From Ciona intestinalis (taxonomy: Eukaryota; Chordata; Ascidiacea; Phlebobranchia; Cionidae): a stretch of DNA of 64,000 bases. The notes beneath the pieces were generated by a model. It did no database searches. It had not been told where the DNA came from and saw nothing but the letters and a program-made list of their open reading frames with translations. Where the stretch lies: assembly GCF_000224145.3 (NCBI RefSeq), contig NC_020175.2:2049581-2113580 (forward strand), in the 5' to 3' direction. This document shows, piece after piece, positions 11,160-22,361 of the stretch; within the stretch, counting starts at the first letter, position 1; every line of letters starts with the position of its first letter. The position numbers and the translations under genes were made by a program.

Positions 11160-11232
11160 TAGACACATTTACATATATACACACATATATATATAATATA
11201 TATAACAGAATATGTATATATATATATTTCTG
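11160..11232. repeat. AT-rich microsatellite
   Basis: Interrupted (TA)n and (CA)n run between the - strand caspase-Deltex gene and the block upstream. A - strand AATAAA (TTTATT at 10945-10950) about 710 bases after that gene's stop is its best visible polyadenylation signal. Confidence 0.6.
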
Positions 11233-11659
11233 TTTTATGCACAAGATACATTAGTGCAAATCGTTTGATTGCATTAGTTCAATATCAGTGTTAAATGCAT
11301 AAGTTATTCAGGCAATGAATAGTATATACATATATATTAGGTTTTTAAAACCATGTTTAAATACATGAGCCTAAGTATTGATCAGGGGCTTATCTGTTCA
11401 TTATAAATAGTGTATAGTTAGATATACATAGGTTACAAAACTTTTTGGAAAACTAAAGATCTTAAAAAAATATATTTTTTTTAGCATGGAAACCTCTTTC
11501 CAAATTTTAAATCAACAGCATGACCAACCAAGACAATATTGTTGGACATAGTAAAAATACATACACGCTTTTTAATATACGAATTTTGTATGGAATATGA
11601 AACTACAGCATAGAGCAAAACCAATCTTTGATGCCCCATGAGTGAGAAGTAATGTAAAC

Positions 11660-14600
11660 TCATTCAGTAATTCCATAACTCCGCAAAGCATCTAAAACTT
11701 CTGTCATGTAATTGGTATCAGGATATCCATCACTGAAAACAAAATAAGCATATGCCTAACATAATTACGCAACTTAAATTTCAAATGTGCAGTTACAATA
11801 AAACGTCAAACAACAGACACTATGATATGATATAGGTAAACGTGTAAGGTGCTGTGACACAATACACGTGAATATGGGTTTAAGGCTCGTTATTCTAACC
11901 ATTTTTGGCGTTTTTTGGGCAGGATGTTAAAAAATCCTATGTTATAATGACAACAATGGTCACTGCCTCACCACTCGAGGATAAATATGTTTTTATTTAT
12001 CCATTCAAACAAAAGTAGACCACTTTAAATAATTGTAAACAGCGGTCAGCATGTTATTTCTAATCATCTGTTGTGTTTGCGGTTATAAGGAAAACAAAGG
12101 CAACACACATCTTATGGATCCATAAAGTTGTTCCTAAAATATACCTTAGAAATGTCACACCAAGATCGTTTTCTCTAAAACTCAAATCTTACATGTAAGA
12201 ATATTAACATACCGTTCTTTCCCTCCTGTTGGGTTTGTTTTATGAGGTATGTCCTTAAACATAACTCTATACTGCTTAGATGTTTCACACATGCCAACCC
12301 CAAAAGTGAAACCTTCTTGGAAAGCTTTATGTAGCAGCCGATATACAGATTGTCCTTCAGAGTTATCTGGCAAGTAAGCTGTCTCAGTACAGCCATTGTA
12401 TGTTTTACCAGGTGCAGGATGGGATTTCTGCAAAAGTTAATGTAGAACTGCTCATTCTGAAAGCATTAAGAAATTTATTTGGTGTGTGAATGCCATTTAT
12501 TTATTCTCATTTAAAAAGGTGAGCGCAGTTGTAACATAAGTGTTCAGATACAACATTTATTAATATGTGAGTCAATCAGAAATATTGACGAAATACAGCA
12601 GAGAACAAAACCAATCTTTGATGTCACATGACGAATATCGTAAACACATTCAGTAATTCCATGACTCAGCAAAGCAACAAATACATCTGTTATATAATCA
12701 TTGTCAAAATATATTTCAAAGACCACAAGCATTTTCCTAATATAACTTTTTTGTATAAAAAGTGAAACAAAGAATGATTCTAAGTGTGACTTACATCCTG
12801 GATACCTCCTTTAAAGGTGTATACAATCGTGATGGTGTTACAATTGTATCCAGATAAAGGAAAATAATCTTGCTGTCTTTCCATTTTCCCATCTTCAGGT
12901 TGTATCCCCTCTCCAATGCATTTAGAAGGCGGTAACTGTATATTTAAAACGATTAATGAAATTTCAAAAGGAATGAATGCCAAAAAGGGGAATAGGTAAA
13001 AAGTAACAGCAGTGGGTTACAGTTTGATACTGCCACTACTGTGGTTATGTGTTACATAAGTGATGGAATATAAGCAGAAATAAGGTAGGTGAAATAAGGC
13101 ACCTTTTTGTATTAATTCCATGCCACTCAATGATAAATAAGTGGTATTCATTCATTTATTTATTCAACTTATGTCAAAAAAGTATTTTTTATGAGCCTTA
13201 TTTTACCTATATAAAAGAATGTGCAGAAAAGTATGTTTAATACATTAGAAACCATAACAAAACGAAGTGCTTATGTTTACCATTTGTATATGAGAATTTT
13301 ATATACCAGCGTATTTAAAAGTACCACGCACCTCCGATTAAAACTTTTGTAATTACTGTCCAATGTATTACCATAAGACAAACTTTTAAAAGCATAAACA
13401 ATATTTGTTTTGGTTTGTAGTAGTGTCAATATTTCACATTTACCTGTTTGCTACAAGCGCCAGCAAACAAGTTATCCTGGCTATCTGTAGGATTGAATCT
13501 AGTATTTTCAATGTTTTCTGAGCTCTCTGCATGCTGGAACTCCTCTACTTGTATACCTACAATAAAATGTATGGTGGTCTGCAATCTACATTGTACACAA
13601 TTGCAATGACCTATAAACATTTGTAACTAAATGAATTAATTTTACTTAATTATACCGCACGGCAACTGTAAACATTGTAGTGCGGCAACTGTAAACATTA
13701 TAACATAAGTGTTCTACTTTATACGCTGATTTGCCCAACACAAATGAAAATTTGTTGGTGGTTGTAGTTTTTTATATGGCTGAAAATTTAGGCAACCAAT
13801 GGTGGTTGGGCCAATTACTGTTAAGTATTTTGCCCAAAGATTTAAGCATTGCGTTGGCGAATGCTCAGATTTTGTGCTCCTATCATTTTCTTAACTATGT
13901 TGTATATAGTAGTTTACATACAGTTAACCTAAAATCGGAAAAGAGGCACACAAAGGAACAGGAAGAAAAATGATTAATTAAAATAACATTTACTTCATAA
14001 CATACATACTTTTATTTAACTGTTGATTTTGATTATCATATTCTCGATACAATTCATTAACTTCTTGCTTCAACATCTCAAGATCTTTCGGAAGAACAGA
14101 AGGGGGGAGTCTGTGATAAAACTGAATGTGACTGTATAATATTTTACAATTTTTGTTTTGTAGAATTTTTCAACACATGAAGTACCAACAAGCAAATGGA
14201 TTGGGGTCAAAGCAAAAAAATCAGCTAAACTTAAAATTTATAATGCATCCTATAATATGTGGGTGTCAAGATATGGGTCTACAGCGAGACACAACATAGG
14301 ACCTGGGATTTAGACCAAGTTGGTCTATTCCAGAGTTTGTAATGTACGTGTACAATGATATTTTTTGCATTGTTATCATTTATCAATACTTTAAATATCA
14401 GCTGAAAGCACTGAGTATTTTCTATATGCNNNNNNNNNNNNNNNNNNNNNNNNNNNNNNNNNNNNNNNNNNNNNNNNNNNNNNNNNNNNNNNNNNNNNNN
14501 NNNNNNNNNNNNNNNNNNNNNNNNNNNNNNNNNNNNNNNNNNNNNNNNNNNNNNNNNNNNNNNNNNNNNNNNNNNNNNNNNNNNNNNNNNNNNNNNNATG

Positions 14601-17600
14601 GTACTCGTAGCTGGCACAAGGGTGTTAACCCAAGTGATAACGACTGTTGTTTTCCAGCCACGCGTGGATAAAGTAAGTTACATTCATTCATTCATTCATT
14701 CAAGTGAAATAAACAATCATTAAGTGTTATTAGATAAAATACAAGCATACTTACTTTATTTCCAATTTAACTCTGCAATGATAAGCCCAACCACCATCCT
14801 GTAGTTGAGCAGCAGTAAACAATAGACCAGCATTAAACAAAGTCTCTATCTTTTTTACACTGCCAGTTGTTGCTTTTATAGCGGGTAGCAGGGCAATTAT
14901 ATTTGTCTCATTGCAATTCTCTGTCTGCCCAGTGCTATGAACCTGGTATTAAAGCATTGGAAGATTTAGTTTCATAAACAAAAATAAAATTTGAATGCTA
15001 ATTTAAAATTAGGTATTTAGCTGTAACCCAAAGAGCCAGGTACCTGGTTCGATTTTTATTTTTACAATCTTTATTTATATTATTTTTTGCTGCTTGTTCG
15101 CTTTTAGTGTAATGTTACATTACATTAGGTTGCAGCTACACTCATTGCAACAGTTTGTCTTGATGCCAAATTCATTTTTGTCAATGGGCCTTTTGTTTTA
15201 CTGCTTCTAGTCTCAAGCAAAATATATTACATAACAATATAGCAATGGTGTTACAATAGGCCTTCTAATTTGAAACATGAAATGTGAATTATAACGTCAA
15301 ATCTCTAGTAGGCCACAACTTGTACTAACACATTTTAAGTATTTTTAATATTTCCACCAAAAGATTGCTATTTAATAATGTACAGAATAATAACCTACAA
15401 AAATTTGATCTTTATACCTTGCAAGGTCCGGAAGGCAACTGGAACTGAAGTAGCCAAACTGGCTGTGATTTAAATTTTGACTTTACTTTGGTGAATACTT
15501 GGGATTTTAAATTGCATGAAGAAGGCAAATTTCTTGCAATAGGAGTAACTTTCAGTTTATTAAACTCCGGTTCTTCAATGATGGTGCTGGCTGGTGTAGA
15601 GGCCTTAAAATTAAGATATCTATGTGTTAAATGTTATTGGTCAGTTGATTTCCGGGTTTTTAATACTCATATACATATTTTAACTTTGTTGACTATAAAA
15701 TTTTAACAATGTTTTTCCATTCACTCAAAATTTCTTAATACGACTTACATTAAATACTTCAGCTTTATAATATGTGAAATAAATAGCACCAAAGAAGGTT
15801 AATAAACTTTACAATTTATTTACATAGTATATTAAACAGTGCTATTGTTTGCACTAATGTGTTTACACGGCAGGCGTAAACCAAACAAAAAAAAAGTGGC
15901 TCAAATAAATTTGTATCACTACTTAAAACTATAATAGTTTGTATTTTTGCTTTATTCGTGTTTTAAAAATTTTTTTATATCGTGGGCCCATACGCCCTTA
16001 ATGATTGCTATATTCACAAATTAAATAACTAACATGAAAGACAATTTTTTTCCTCATTGAGTTTTCAGTTGTTGACATCTGCATTGCAGCTGAATTTATA
16101 GCAACGCGATCGTTCACGAGAGTAAGAATCTCCATAAAACAATAAACTGGATCCTCAGGACCTGGAACATAAATAAATAAATTTAAGTATAAAAGATGTT
16201 GCTGCCATGTATTTTGATAGAGGTGTTTTGGAAATAAAACTTTTTTGAATATATTGCCAATACGAATATAACTTAATCTGGTTGTTCTATTTCATATATC
16301 TTATGCCTGGTTCAAGGACACACACACATAATGTGTGTATGAGGAGTAAGGTGTGGCAGCTTTTTGTTAAAAACGACATTGCTGCCTGTGTATTATATTA
16401 TGGTTCTGATAGTAATACACATATTACATTTGACATAAACTTAATGCAAACATAGATATATTTGTTTGCACAATACTATGTGTTCTATGCACACATGGCT
16501 GGGTTCCACATGGCTGGGGTTACAATTTACCCATGCAGGCATGTTGGCTCTAAAATTGGCCATATATTTAAACAGGACACATCTATATCAAAAACCCAAG
16601 AAAAAAGCAACCGAACTACCCAAACCCCAAAACAAGTTACCTCTGGCCAATACACACTGCTTCAACATGGCAGATAATGTTGATAGAAATTGTCCCATGT
16701 AGGCAATGGATCCTGTTATATTTGCTCTTTTAATAGCTAATATATCAGCTTTATTTTTTACATAAAAAACTAAAGTATATAAAACATTCTGCAATGCAGA
16801 CAATACGTATGCGCATTTAGAGACATTTTAGTTTAAATAGTTTAAAAGATAAGAGTAAATCTGCTTGCGAAGCTATAACATACTCGGCAATTATCATAAG
16901 CCTAATATTAAACTAGACAGTAGCATGCAAACATATTGGAGTTGTTTTAATTGAGTAGTGAAATAAAATTATATCACTACTTCTGCTTTTTAATAACTTG
17001 CGCTTTGGCAAACACTTAATGTTTATGAGAAACACTGTATACTATTGGTGGCATCTCAAAAAATGACGTTAAACAACATAAGAAAACAACTTTGAAAGTA
17101 AAAATTATTATTAAGCATAAATAACTGTGTAGTCCTACAATGTGCATACCATTACTTGAAGGATGACAAATTAGAACATCAGCAGTTCTTGGTAGTGAAT
17201 ACTTCACAGGAACAATTGTTGAACGTGCTTGAGGAAGAAGTGGATTTGTTTCAGCAGCCTCTTCTACATTTTGACCTCTACATGCCTGTGATGAATAACA
17301 TGGTAAAATTAATGTCATGAGCAAACAAACTTTTTTTCTTTATTTACACACAAATAAAAAGTTTACACACCAGACATGGTAGTAAATTATATAGTTGTTG
17401 GCAAACTGATAAACAGGAATAAGCAAACATTACCAATTTTATACACTATTTAAAAAACAGGAAACTGTTAAAGAAAATAACAAATTAACAATACTCTTTA
17501 ATTAAAAGATTTTTTTTTAAATTCACAAGAATTCAACAATAGGTAAATTTAAAGTAACTAATAATAGTCATTCAACCTAATTTTTAGGCAAATTATAAAA

Positions 17601-20114
17601 TAATAATCACTGAGTTTTTATTAACAATTGTAATAAGTTCTGTGAATCTGACCCTGATCTGGTAATCATAGAGTTGAAAATTCTTGTGTTAAGATATACA
17701 GTAGGATATGGTGCCATGAAGGATATAGAACAAACAAAAACAAAATTTCCCTCAAATGGAATCGTCAGTCTTTTATTTAAATAGAATCTGTTTGAATAAA
17801 AGACTGACAATCCCATTTAGGTGAAATATATATCTTTTATTTTATTTTTGATTGAATTGATGTTTATCTGTTATGTTTTTGAAGAACCAGATCCATTCTT
17901 ATGAATTGTATGTTCTCTTCATTTTGTTTGATATCCATATGCTTTAATATTTTTTTACTACCATATCCACATGGAATAAAAAGAGGCATTTCTTCATATT
18001 AAACATACTGAGTCAGAAAATGTAGTACATACATTGTAATCCCATATTAACAGTGTTCCTATTAAAGTAAACTAACAAATTATGCAATGCCTTCATGAGG
18101 AACTTTACCTTTTGTGGTCAATTATTAAGTTATAACCATTAGTTTCAAAGTACTACCTGTGCCCAGTTTGTTCCTTATGCCCATATATGTAATCTCTATA
18201 TTAAACCACCAGTTTTCTCACCTCAATAATAAATATCTTAGGTTTTCCGATCAAATCAGGGCAGTTGCTTCCAAGAAATGGGTCAATAACATTTTCTGAG
18301 ATGCCAAGGTGATCATCCGTGGCATAAACTCGATCCCCTATTGTTCCATGAGACAATATGACACAGAAGAAGCACCAACAATTATGAATATCTTGCCGCA
18401 AAGAGTTTATTATCTAAAGCAAGAAAATTGAGAACCATAATAAGTTATTGAATAAAATATTTTTGTAGCTATTGTAGGAATAGCTTGCTTGTGCATTAAG
18501 CTAGAAATGGTTTCAAGACTGTTACTACTAATTCAATATTGATAATTTGTTCCTATAAACCAGTGGTTCCCAAACTGTGGTACGAAGGTCTCCCAGGTGG
18601 TACGCGAGCAACTTATTAAGTTTACACTAAACGGTCGCAAATGATATTTTTTTAGTAATTTTCTAATTGACGTGTTTTAAGTTACATAAAATATCCAACC
18701 TGTTAGACAATCGCTATTATGATGCAATAAATCCACGTGTGAATCCGTACTATTTTGTAATAAACACGATGTTTGGCTGAGAAAAACATCGTAAATATAC
18801 AGCAGTGCAGCCAGTCCTACTTCTGTAACATATTCAGATTGTTTATTACAGTCTATTACCCTGTTTAATTGGCATATACATACATTTACGCACAACTTTG
18901 AGATAGGCAGTGTCAAGTTTGTGTTACGAATTCTTGCCCAATATTACATAAATAATCAGGCGACATTTTTGTTTAACATTCACAAGCTGGTATGTAAGTG
19001 GTACGAGACCGCTGCATGGACCAAAAAGTAGTACGCGAGTAGATAAAGTTTGGGAACCACTGCTATAAATAAAGAAGCAATATAAAAATAAGTAGTGTTG
19101 AAATGTTTATTCTACAGTATTGTTATACTTCAATGCATGTGGCAAATCTGTTATCCATAGAAGCCATATAAAATTATTTTATGTTGTAAAAAAGAGTAAA
19201 AAATACTACATTTGAAACAATTTACCATTGTCTTGTTAGCAGGGCATTTATGTAATCATGGAAACATCAAAACTAAGTTTTACCCCTCACTAATACTACA
19301 ATGTGGAATAATAATAGTATTACACAACAGCATAACGGTTACCTCGACCATTTCTTTTAGCATTTTGTTGTCATGACGATCAACCTTAAACCCAAGTGCC
19401 TCCAACACTTCTTGGATGGCATCCGCCTCCTTTTTTGAATGAGGAAGATTGGGAAGATCTGTGAGAATGAAGAGTATAATAATAATAATAATAACTTTAT
19501 TTGTCTCTACGATTATGTTAGCGAAGATTTCAAAATATTTCTTATGTCTTATGACATGTAGTAAATCATTTGTTGGCAAAAACTCTTAAAAAGTATTACA
19601 AAAAAACAGTTTGTGAAGGGGGAAGCTAATTTTATTACATGCCAAGATTAAAACTTTGATGGTACCTTTAGATCACATTCTATCATTATATTAATACACA
19701 AATTTTAATTTTGCGTTGGTAGGCCCCTTTAAGACACATATTCTAAACTTTAATTATGCTTGTAAGTTGAAGAATCAGAACAACAATAATAAAAGTACTT
19801 GGTGAAATAAAGTTCTCATTGTTAATAATTAGTGCTCGCCCAATGCCAGGAACCTCTTCATAATATTCAAGCTGGGGTATTCTAGCTGCGATGTTTTCTT
19901 CAACATACGTAGGTTTTCCTGAAGACAAAACATGACCTTTAAGATTCCCGTACTAGTTTATGTGCACAATTAACGCGTTGGAAATGCATTTGCTGAGCTA
20001 CACAGAACTGAAAGCTTTTTAAGTTGCTTATGTTTCATTAGTTAATATAATTAACGTGAATAAGTATGCTTGTGCTAACTAACCGTCGATTTCTTCTATT
20101 GTTTTAGGTTCCAT
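11660..20114 (-). CDS. Caspase-Deltex C-terminal (DTC) fusion protein
   Basis: Fourteen exons in one unbroken frame, 603 residues: 20114-20084, 19918-19799, 19458-19343, 18413-18222, 17285-17150, 16712-16641, 16161-16034, 15603-15418, 14942-14755, 14110-14010, 13556-13444, 12935-12795, 12427-12213, 11732-11660. All phases match and all sites are GT-AG. Residues about 20-265 form a caspase p20/p10 domain: GIGRALIINNENF, His111 in ILSHGTIGD, Cys155 in EACRG, LTLVNDRVA. The prodomain is very short, with no CARD or DED. Residues 266-460 are a linker with a likely coiled coil (about 393-421). Residues about 465-603 are a whole DTC domain: QPEDGKM, GYNCNTITIVYTFKGGIQD, ETAYLPDNSEGQ, PHKT, GYPDTNYMTEVL. 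No RING precedes it. The Asp-binding pocket and the DTC ligand residues are altered (see findings). Wild-type catalysis is therefore unproven. I know of no described protein with this order of domains. Confidence 0.88.
12545..12755 (-). pseudogene. Decayed duplicate of the last DTC exon
   Basis: This intronic stretch aligns with the last coding exon and flanks at 11565-11765: both contain AACAAAACCAATCTTTGATG and CATTCAGTAATTCCAT on the + strand. The copy reads DNDYITDVFVALLSHGITE where the real exon reads DTNYMTEVLDALRSYGITE. It has lost the acceptor AG and the stop codon (TGA to TGT). It lies between exons 12 and 13, upstream of the intact exon. Confidence 0.8.
13083..13210. mobile_element. 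Short MITE with TAGGTGAAATAAGGC ends
   Basis: Left TAGGTGAAATAAGGC and right GCCTTATTTTACCTA are inverted with one mismatch, about 128 bp apart, in an intron of the caspase-DTC gene. Confidence 0.65.
13660..13870 (+). repeat. SINE-like repeat D
   Basis: Contains AACATTATAACATAAGTGTT then CTACTTTATAC, and TGGCTGAAAATTTAGGCAAC then CAATGGTGGTTGGGCCAATT, GTATTTTGCCCAAAG; the same order as at 27343-27465 and 50490-50600. Confidence 0.55.
14430..14597. other. Sequence gap (168 N)
   Basis: Undetermined bases in the intron between the exons at 14755-14942 and 14010-14110. Reading phase joins across it, so no coding exon has to be hidden here, although an exon of a multiple of three bases cannot be excluded. 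Confidence 0.98.
14598..14705 (+). repeat. SINE-like repeat D with (CATT)n tail
   Basis: ATGGTACTCGTAGCTGGCAC, GTGTTAACCCAAGTGATAAC, GACTGTTGTTTTCCAGCCAC, then GTGGATAAAGTAAGTTACAT and a CATTCATTCATTCATT tail. It begins at the gap edge, so its left part is missing. Confidence 0.65.
17620..17825. repeat. Dispersed repeat C
   Basis: Starts with TTGTAATAAGTTCTGTGAAT then CTGACCCTGATCTGG and ends with a hairpin-like pair: GAATCGTCAGTCTTTTATTT and its inverse before CCATTTAGGTGAAATATATA. Related copies at 35405-35610, 43550-43860, 49070-49200 and 57240-57480 share CGCCTAAATGGCATCGTCAG. Confidence 0.6.
18561..19062. mobile_element. hAT-type non-autonomous element, 502 bp
   Basis: Ends CAGTGGTTCCCAAACT and AGTTTGGGAACCACTG are perfect 16-bp inverted repeats. 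Flanking 8-bp duplications are CTATAAAC (18553-18560) and CTATAAAT (19063-19070). Both end sequence and duplication length are typical of hAT elements. An internal - strand open frame of 79 codons shows no transposase motif. It lies in the intron before the caspase His exon. Confidence 0.9.
19650..19733 (+). repeat. Dispersed repeat E
   Basis: AACTTTGATGGTACCTTTAG then ATCACATTCTATCATTATAT and GCGTTGGTAGGCCCC, matching the copies at 7215 and 50848. Confidence 0.55.
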
Positions 20115-20844
20115 ACCTTAAATAAAACAAGTCTGCAACACCACAATACATGAACTTTTTGAAATAAATTCGGTTTGCGAAACACTTGTAAACAAATGTT
20201 ATGCGGGAAAGTCCCATGAGAAAGAGAATAGTTCCGCAATGGACCACAGAAATAAAAAAGAGTAGAACGCGCAACTGCCCAAAACAGTGATATATTCTTT
20301 TTTCTATTCACGTGACCACCAACTCCGTCCCCATTTCCCTTCGTCTTCATTGTAAAAGATAGGCGCGTGGTAGTTTTAGGAGGTTTTAGCTGTTTATTTC
20401 AAAAACTACACCAACTATTCAAGTTTATTAGGCCAGTTTAGTTATTTGGTAGGTTAACGCTTACAGTTTACCACTTTTTAGGAAATTTAATTATTTATTA
20501 ATTTTAATTAAAAACCTTCAAGCAAACAGTTTATTAGAAATATTTGTATATTAGAAAATAGTTGTTTTGCCCTATAACTTTAAATCAAGTCAAAAATAAA
20601 GAAAAACTACATAAAACGCCCTCGAATCCATCGACTACAATAGTAAACGGGAACGACCCGCAAAAGAGAGAGAGTGTATCGTGCTCTCTCTTTTTGCCGA
20701 CGTTGGAGATGCGCGTTCTATTCTTTTTTATTTTTGTGCAATGGACGAACAGAAAACTAATATTAATGAGCACGTAAGTGGTCATATAGATGCTTTTTCT
20801 TCGAACAGGTATACCAAAGAGATTAAAACCAATCTCTTTGGTTA

Positions 20845-21104
20845 TACCCTTTTATGGTAAAATGTTTATGCGAATAGCGATTCGCATAAAGTCGTCATTT
20901 GCTAATTCGCTTACTGCGTTATTGGGCACGTAGTGACCATATTTTTGCATGACCATCGGTTTATGCGCGTATCAAAATTGAATTAGCTTATTTTAGCGCA
21001 ATATTGTTAAATCATGTTTTTAATATGATTTCTGATAATTTATTGTATACTACTATTCGCCATCGGCTATCTGCATTAACATTTTACCATGTAAAAAGGA
21101 TACT
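20845..21104. mobile_element. MITE related to the 4437-4561 element
   Basis: Left TACCCTTTTATGGTAAAATG and right CATTTTACCATGT then AAAAAGGATA form imperfect inverted ends. Sequence just to the right (CTTATGACGTTTGCGTGCTA then ACTTTGTTCTTGCGAGTA) matches the interior of the 4437 element, so this may be one element inserted in another. Confidence 0.55.
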
Positions 21105-21322
21105 ACAGCAAATAACACGCTTATGACGTTTGCGTGCTAACTTTGTTCTTGCGAGTACAAATCCAAAACTAACTTTATGAGACAAAAACAAACTGTAAGA
21201 ATACGAAATATGTAAGTCTATTTTATTAAATAATTTTTTGCATCGACTATTAGCATCTATACAATGAGACTTTTTATTTATTACATCTATTGTCGTTACG
21301 ATTCAGCAAAAGTATATTAAGA

Positions 21323-21519
21323 TATAGTAGGATGGGGAAAGTTGGGACACATTTTAACTCTATTTTATCGTCCAATGTGGTAGTAAACAAGGAACTTTCA
21401 AAGAATTAAAAAACTATATGCTCAAGACTCCCATAGACCGTTGTTAACTGTTTAAAACACGATCAGGATATTTGGATATTATGCGCCAAAGGTGTCCCAT
21501 CTTCCCCCATTCTGCTATA
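21323..21519 (-). mobile_element. MITE family A copy, first of three in a row
   Basis: Ends TATAGTAGGATGGGGAAAGT and CATCTTCCCCCATTCTGCTA; the interior is in reverse orientation relative to the copy at 3185 (CCGTTGTTAACTGTTTAAAA then CACGATCAGG). Confidence 0.85.
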
Positions 21520-21562
21520 ACATAATCAAGCGAACACTTTAGTGAGGCTTTCGTGTGAACAT

Positions 21563-21760
21563 ATAAAGTAGAGTGGGGAAAGATGGGATTCCTTTTTATT
21601 CTACTCTTTCGTCTCAGTAGTAAACAAAAAAAAACATTGAAAGAAATTTAAAACCGTATCGTCACATCTCCAAGAGCCGTTGTTAATTGTTTAAAACACG
21701 ATCAGAATATTTGGAAACTTTGTGCTAAAGGTATCCCATCTTTCCCCAGATTACTTTATA
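21563..21760 (-). mobile_element. MITE family A copy, second of three
   Basis: TAAAGTAGAGTGGGGAAAGA to CCATCTTTCCCCAGATTACT; same orientation as its neighbours. Its right TATA is the start of the third copy. Confidence 0.8.
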
Positions 21761-21952
21761 GTCTGCTGGGAAAGATAGGAAACGTTCTCAATGTACTTTT
21801 TTGTCCCATTTAATAACAAACAAAGACATTTAAAGAATTATAAAACCGTTATCTCACGACTCCCATAGACCGTTGTTAATTGTTAAAACCACGATCACAA
21901 TATTTCGATACTATGTGCTAATGGTGTCCCATCTTCCCTCACCCTACTATAT
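21757..21952 (-). mobile_element. MITE family A copy, third of three
   Basis: TATAGTCTGCTGGGAAAGAT to TCTTCCCTCACCCTACTATA; shares the junction bases 21757-21760 with the preceding copy. Confidence 0.8.
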
Positions 21953-22108
21953 CCATAAATTTTGAATTACATGTTTCGATTTAAAACTGCATGAATTAAG
22001 GATTGGTTTGATCAACTGCATCTTAAACATTACAAACGACACCAACCATTTCAAGACTGATTTAATATTACTTTTTTTTACCTGTGTATATTTACATATA
22101 TTATGATA

Positions 22109-22114
22109 TTTATT
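22109..22114 (-). terminator. Probable MKS1 polyadenylation signal
   Basis: TTTATT on the + strand, AATAAA on the - strand, about 250 bases after the MKS1 stop codon. Confidence 0.45.
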
Positions 22115-22361
22115 TATAAATTATATTGTTATACAACAATGTCCATTTTTCAGAGCTCAGCTCTGTTATATATTTATATATAAAAAGATGCTTTTTCGTT
22201 TTTTGAAGATAATACAGATAAATCTACAGGGTATACAAGTACAATATTATGTTATGCTGGTGCAGAAGCGTGCAGCTGTAAATTATCAAATAGAATGAAA
22301 TGGAAGCAGAAAAAAGTGAAACTATTACGAAAAAATAGAAATTTGCAAAAAAAGGGAAAAT

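Larger units (their letters stand above)
20115..22361. other. Intergenic region between the caspase-DTC gene and MKS1
   Basis: Upstream side of the caspase-DTC gene and downstream side of MKS1. It has a purine-rich AGAGAGAGTG block with an inverse partner at 20666-20692, a hairpin at about 20809-20848, a MITE (20845-21104), three family-A MITEs in a row (21323-21952) and a - strand AATAAA at 22114-22109 that suits MKS1. No coding sequence seen. Confidence 0.6.

Noticed and set aside
14279..14691. Open frames running through the N gap
   Set aside because: They consist mostly of undetermined bases and carry no information.
18677..18916. 79-codon protein inside the hAT element
   Set aside because: No transposase or other motif and no coding signal; the element is too short to be autonomous.
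20096..20350. Longer N-terminus or separate 84-codon - strand gene before the caspase start
   Set aside because: The ATG at 20114 begins a 31-base exon in the right phase with a good donor; upstream sequence lacks a supporting domain and is not needed.
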